DNA of 8,223 bases. Source: Syntrophaceae bacterium UBA4059. Its GTDB lineage: Bacteria > Desulfobacterota > Syntrophia > Syntrophales > Smithellaceae. The position numbers and the translations under genes were made by a program. The notes under the pieces are model-generated. The model saw only the letters and a list, made by a program, of their open reading frames with translations. It did no database searches and was not told the DNA's origin. Below, in pieces: positions 6,493-8,223 of this stretch (its first letter is position 1; every line of letters starts with the position of its first letter). The stretch lies in assembly GCA_002382045.1 (NCBI GenBank), contig DFZJ01000079.1, positions 1 through 8,223 of the forward strand, written 5' to 3'.

Positions 6493-6521
6493 TTGACACA
6501 ACACCGCCGCCCCTCTATGCT
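6493..6521 (+). promoter_or_regulatory. Sigma-70 type promoter for the solute-binding protein gene
   Basis: A perfect TTGACA (6493-6498) is followed, with the ideal 17-bp spacing, by TATGCT (6516-6521, 4 of 6 matches to TATAAT). Transcription would start near 6528 and give a leader of about 110 nt before the ATG at 6640. The leader holds a 7-bp hairpin near its end. This is the best promoter match I saw in the window. Confidence 0.55.
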
Positions 6522-6596
6522 TTCCCGTAATATTGCAAGGCGCCTTTGATGAGCCGCGGAAAAGTTGGCACGAACAGCTTTTGCTTCAAAAAATCC

Positions 6597-6621
6597 GAGT
6601 TGCCCTGAAATAAAGCAACTC
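6597..6621 (+). other. Hairpin in the leader just before the ribosome binding site
   Basis: GAGTTGC (6597-6603) and GCAACTC (6615-6621) form a perfect 7-bp stem with the 11-nt loop CCTGAAATAAA. Four bases later comes the strong Shine-Dalgarno AAAGGAG (6626-6632), 7 bp before the ATG. The stem is followed by ATTTAAA, not a T run, so it is not a normal terminator. It may protect the mRNA 5' end or control ribosome access. Confidence 0.5.
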
Positions 6622-6639
6622 ATTTAAAGGAGTAACGAC

Positions 6640-7440
6640 ATGAAAAAATCGCAGTTCAAAATAATGATGGTTTTGCTCCTGCTGTTGTGTTTCGTTTCTT
6701 TTGCTTCTGCCGGACCGACGATTGATAATATTTTGAAGAAAAAAGAACTTGTCGTCGGCACGACCGCAAACTTGCCTCCCATGGCCTTCAAGGCCAAGGA
6801 CGGCAAGCTCAAGGGACTCGATATCGACCTCAGCCGGCTCATCGCCTCATCCATGCATGTCAAATTGCGACTGGTAGAAATGCCCTTCGATAAATTGATC
6901 CCCGCTCTGGAAAGCGGCAAAATCGACATGATCCTTTCCTGCATGACCATTACGCCGGAGCGAAATCTGCGGGTGGTGTATGTAGGTCCTTACTTCATGT
7001 CGGGACAGTCTATTCTGACCACCAAGGATATTGCCGACAAGATCCACGGACTCGCGGACATCAACAAACCCGATTTTACCGTCGCCGTGCCGAAGGGAAC
7101 AACAACGGAGAGGATTGCGAAAATGATATTACCCAAAGCGACATTGGTTGTTGTCGAATCGACGGGAGAGACTCTCGATCTTCTGCGGGAAAAGAAGGTC
7201 ATGGCGCTGATGGCTGATTATCCGTTTACAAGTGTCGAGTCCATGCGGCACCGGAACAAAGATTTTGTGGCCAATCCTCCCTTCAGCATCGAACCGGTTG
7301 GCATTGCCATCCGTCAGGGCGACCCTCTGCTGACAAACTTCCTGCAGAACACGTTGCTGCTCCTTAAAGGCGAGGGGTTACTGGACAAAATGACCGAGCG
7401 CTGGTTTAACGATCCGGCCTGGATCGACGATCTGCCTTAG
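6640..7440 (+). CDS. Family 3 extracellular solute-binding protein, probably amino acid type
   Basis: The protein should be periplasmic and bind a small ligand, by analogy an amino acid. The first 24 residues are a Sec signal peptide (hydrophobic VLLLLLCFVSFASA) with probable cleavage after ASA. The mature part has the SBP_bac_3 pattern: GTTANLPPMAF (40-50), KGLDIDL (58-64), GKIDMILSCMTITPERN (93-109), PKGTTTE (151-157) and MADYPF (191-196). Arg108 and Asp193 sit where family members grip the carboxylate and amino group of amino acids. At 266 aa it has the standard length and no fused histidine kinase, GGDEF or lytic domain. A strong Shine-Dalgarno (AAAGGAG, 7 bp) supports the ATG. No permease or ATPase gene of an ABC importer lies on either side, so it is an orphan here. 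The ankyrin lipoprotein gene begins 39 bp later and may share its transcript. Confidence 0.93.
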   Translation: MKKSQFKIMMVLLLLLCFVSFASAGPTIDNILKKKELVVGTTANLPPMAFKAKDGKLKGLDIDLSRLIASSMHVKLRLVEMPFDKLIPALESGKIDMILSCMTITPERNLRVVYVGPYFMSGQSILTTKDIADKIHGLADINKPDFTVAVPKGTTTERIAKMILPKATLVVVESTGETLDLLREKKVMALMADYPFTSVESMRHRNKDFVANPPFSIEPVGIAIRQGDPLLTNFLQNTLLLLKGEGLLDKMTERWFNDPAWIDDLP

Positions 7441-7479
7441 CAGGTCAAATATGGTAATTCATACAGAAAGAAGACGATT

Positions 7480-8223
7480 ATGAAAAGAAAGAACTCTTTA
7501 TCTTGCAAGAAATACCTTTCTTTTTTTATGATTGCCATATTGCTGGCAACAGTTGGGTGCACCATGAGAACCCCTCTCATCAGGGCCGTGGAAAGACGGG
7601 ATCTGGCCGGCGTCAACAGGCTTCTTGATGCAGGTGCAAACATCAACGAACCGAGCTCGGGTAAATGGAGTGCATCGCCTCTATACTGGGCCACCTATAA
7701 CTGTATGCCTGATGTGGTTGATCTTCTGCTGAAAAGAGGCGCAAGCATCAACGTACCGGCGCCTTCCGGTGGAACTCTGTTATTGGCGGCATCTGCCTGC
7801 GGAGAAGAGATGCATCCCGTCGTCAAATCTCTCATTGAAAAGGGAGATAAGGTAAACGCCCAGGACAATGATCAGGGTTGGACCCCTTTGATCAGCGCAT
7901 CTTATTACAATGCCCCGAAGATAGCAAAAACCCTACTCAAAGGCGGGGCCGATGTGAATATTAAAGCCAAAGACGGGCGAACGGCTCTCGATTATGCAAA
8001 ATACTATCAACACAATGATATCATTGCTCTCCTGAGTTCCGGCAATGCGGCGCTGCTGGCAAAAGACGATTCACAAGACATGATTATTCCCGTCCCGAAT
8101 CAAGGGGCAACGGATTCGGTTGCGGGAACTGAACAGAAAATCGCTTCGGCGCCCGTGGTTGAACCGGCGGCAATTCCGGCGCCCGTTCCGCAGAATGTGG
8201 TTGCACCGGTGGTCATTCCGGAG
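7480..8223 (+). CDS. Ankyrin-repeat lipoprotein (partial, C-terminus beyond right edge)
   Basis: The visible 248 residues begin with a basic N-terminus and a hydrophobic stretch (SFFMIAILLATVGC), with Cys27 as likely lipidation site, although Thr at -3 is unusual for a lipobox. Five ankyrin repeats follow at about 30-60, 66-98, 99-133, 134-166 and 167-190. The consensus TPLxxA...VxxLLxxGAxIN is clear, for example TPLIRAVERRDLAGVNRLLD and WTPLISASYYNAPKIAKTLL. From about 200 the chain becomes proline- and valine-rich with repeating APV (residues 223-248), a likely linker to a further domain beyond the window. Ankyrin repeats bind other proteins, so a periplasmic scaffold is plausible but the partner is unknown. 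The ATG at 7480 has only a weak purine-rich site (AGAAAGAAG). The gene is 39 bp behind the solute-binding protein gene. Confidence 0.9.
   Translation, partial: MKRKNSLSCKKYLSFFMIAILLATVGCTMRTPLIRAVERRDLAGVNRLLDAGANINEPSSGKWSASPLYWATYNCMPDVVDLLLKRGASINVPAPSGGTLLLAASACGEEMHPVVKSLIEKGDKVNAQDNDQGWTPLISASYYNAPKIAKTLLKGGADVNIKAKDGRTALDYAKYYQHNDIIALLSSGNAALLAKDDSQDMIIPVPNQGATDSVAGTEQKIASAPVVEPAAIPAPVPQNVVAPVVIPE

Noticed and set aside
6597..6621. Intrinsic terminator
   Set aside because: The stem is AT/GC mixed, followed by ATTTAAAGG rather than a T run, and is immediately upstream of a strong ribosome site.
6522..6639. Cyclic di-GMP riboswitch in the leader of the solute-binding protein gene
   Set aside because: A nearby GGDEF gene made this attractive, but the conserved GEMM core and its paired helices are not visible; only one simple hairpin is seen.
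7437..7694. 85-codon minus-strand frame opposite the start of the ankyrin gene
   Set aside because: The plus strand has a continuous 248-codon frame with a lipoprotein leader and ankyrin consensus; the minus frame has no ribosome site or recognisable features.

Overview
The window looks like chromosomal DNA of a Gram-negative bacterium, most likely a Desulfobacterota (deltaproteobacterial) anaerobe. The clues are a CbiR-type cobamide remodelling enzyme next to cobS and cobT, moderate GC, several lipoprotein and signal-peptide leaders, and a short Rnd-type RNase D. The lineage is an inference from gene content and was not tested. No mobile element, CRISPR array, rRNA or tRNA gene was seen.

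Left block (1-3757, all minus strand). Reading in the direction of transcription, the genes are: a lipoprotein alpha/beta hydrolase, a 109-aa secreted protein of unknown function, CobT, CobS, and the N-terminal 220 residues of CbiR, which runs off the left edge. Gaps are only 12, 39, 37 and 69 bp, so one transcript is plausible; a candidate promoter lies upstream of the hydrolase. CbiR hydrolyses the lower nucleotide loop of scavenged cobamides. CobT activates a replacement lower ligand and CobS attaches it to AdoCbi-GDP. Together they form the core of a cobamide remodelling and salvage pathway. CobU/CobP and CobC are not in the window.

Middle block (3888-6370). A plus-strand RNase D gene converges, with a 6-bp gap, on a minus-strand pair: a soluble GGDEF diguanylate cyclase followed by a MinD/FlhG-like ATPase. 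In that pair the TTG start of the ATPase overlaps the TGA stop of the cyclase (TTGA). The pair is probably translationally coupled and links c-di-GMP synthesis to a positioning-type or regulatory ATPase. A Fur-box-like palindrome (13 of 19 matches) lies directly upstream of the cyclase.

Right block (6371-8223, plus strand). An AT-rich intergenic region carries divergent promoter candidates, including TTGACA-N17-TATGCT, and a perfect 7-bp hairpin just upstream of a Shine-Dalgarno site. It leads to an orphan family 3 solute-binding protein with no permease or ATPase beside it. After 39 bp comes an ankyrin-repeat lipoprotein with a proline-rich tail that runs off the right edge.

I found no clear undescribed system. 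The best leads are the remodelling cluster with its two unexplained envelope genes, and the coupled GGDEF/MinD-like pair with its possible iron-responsive control.
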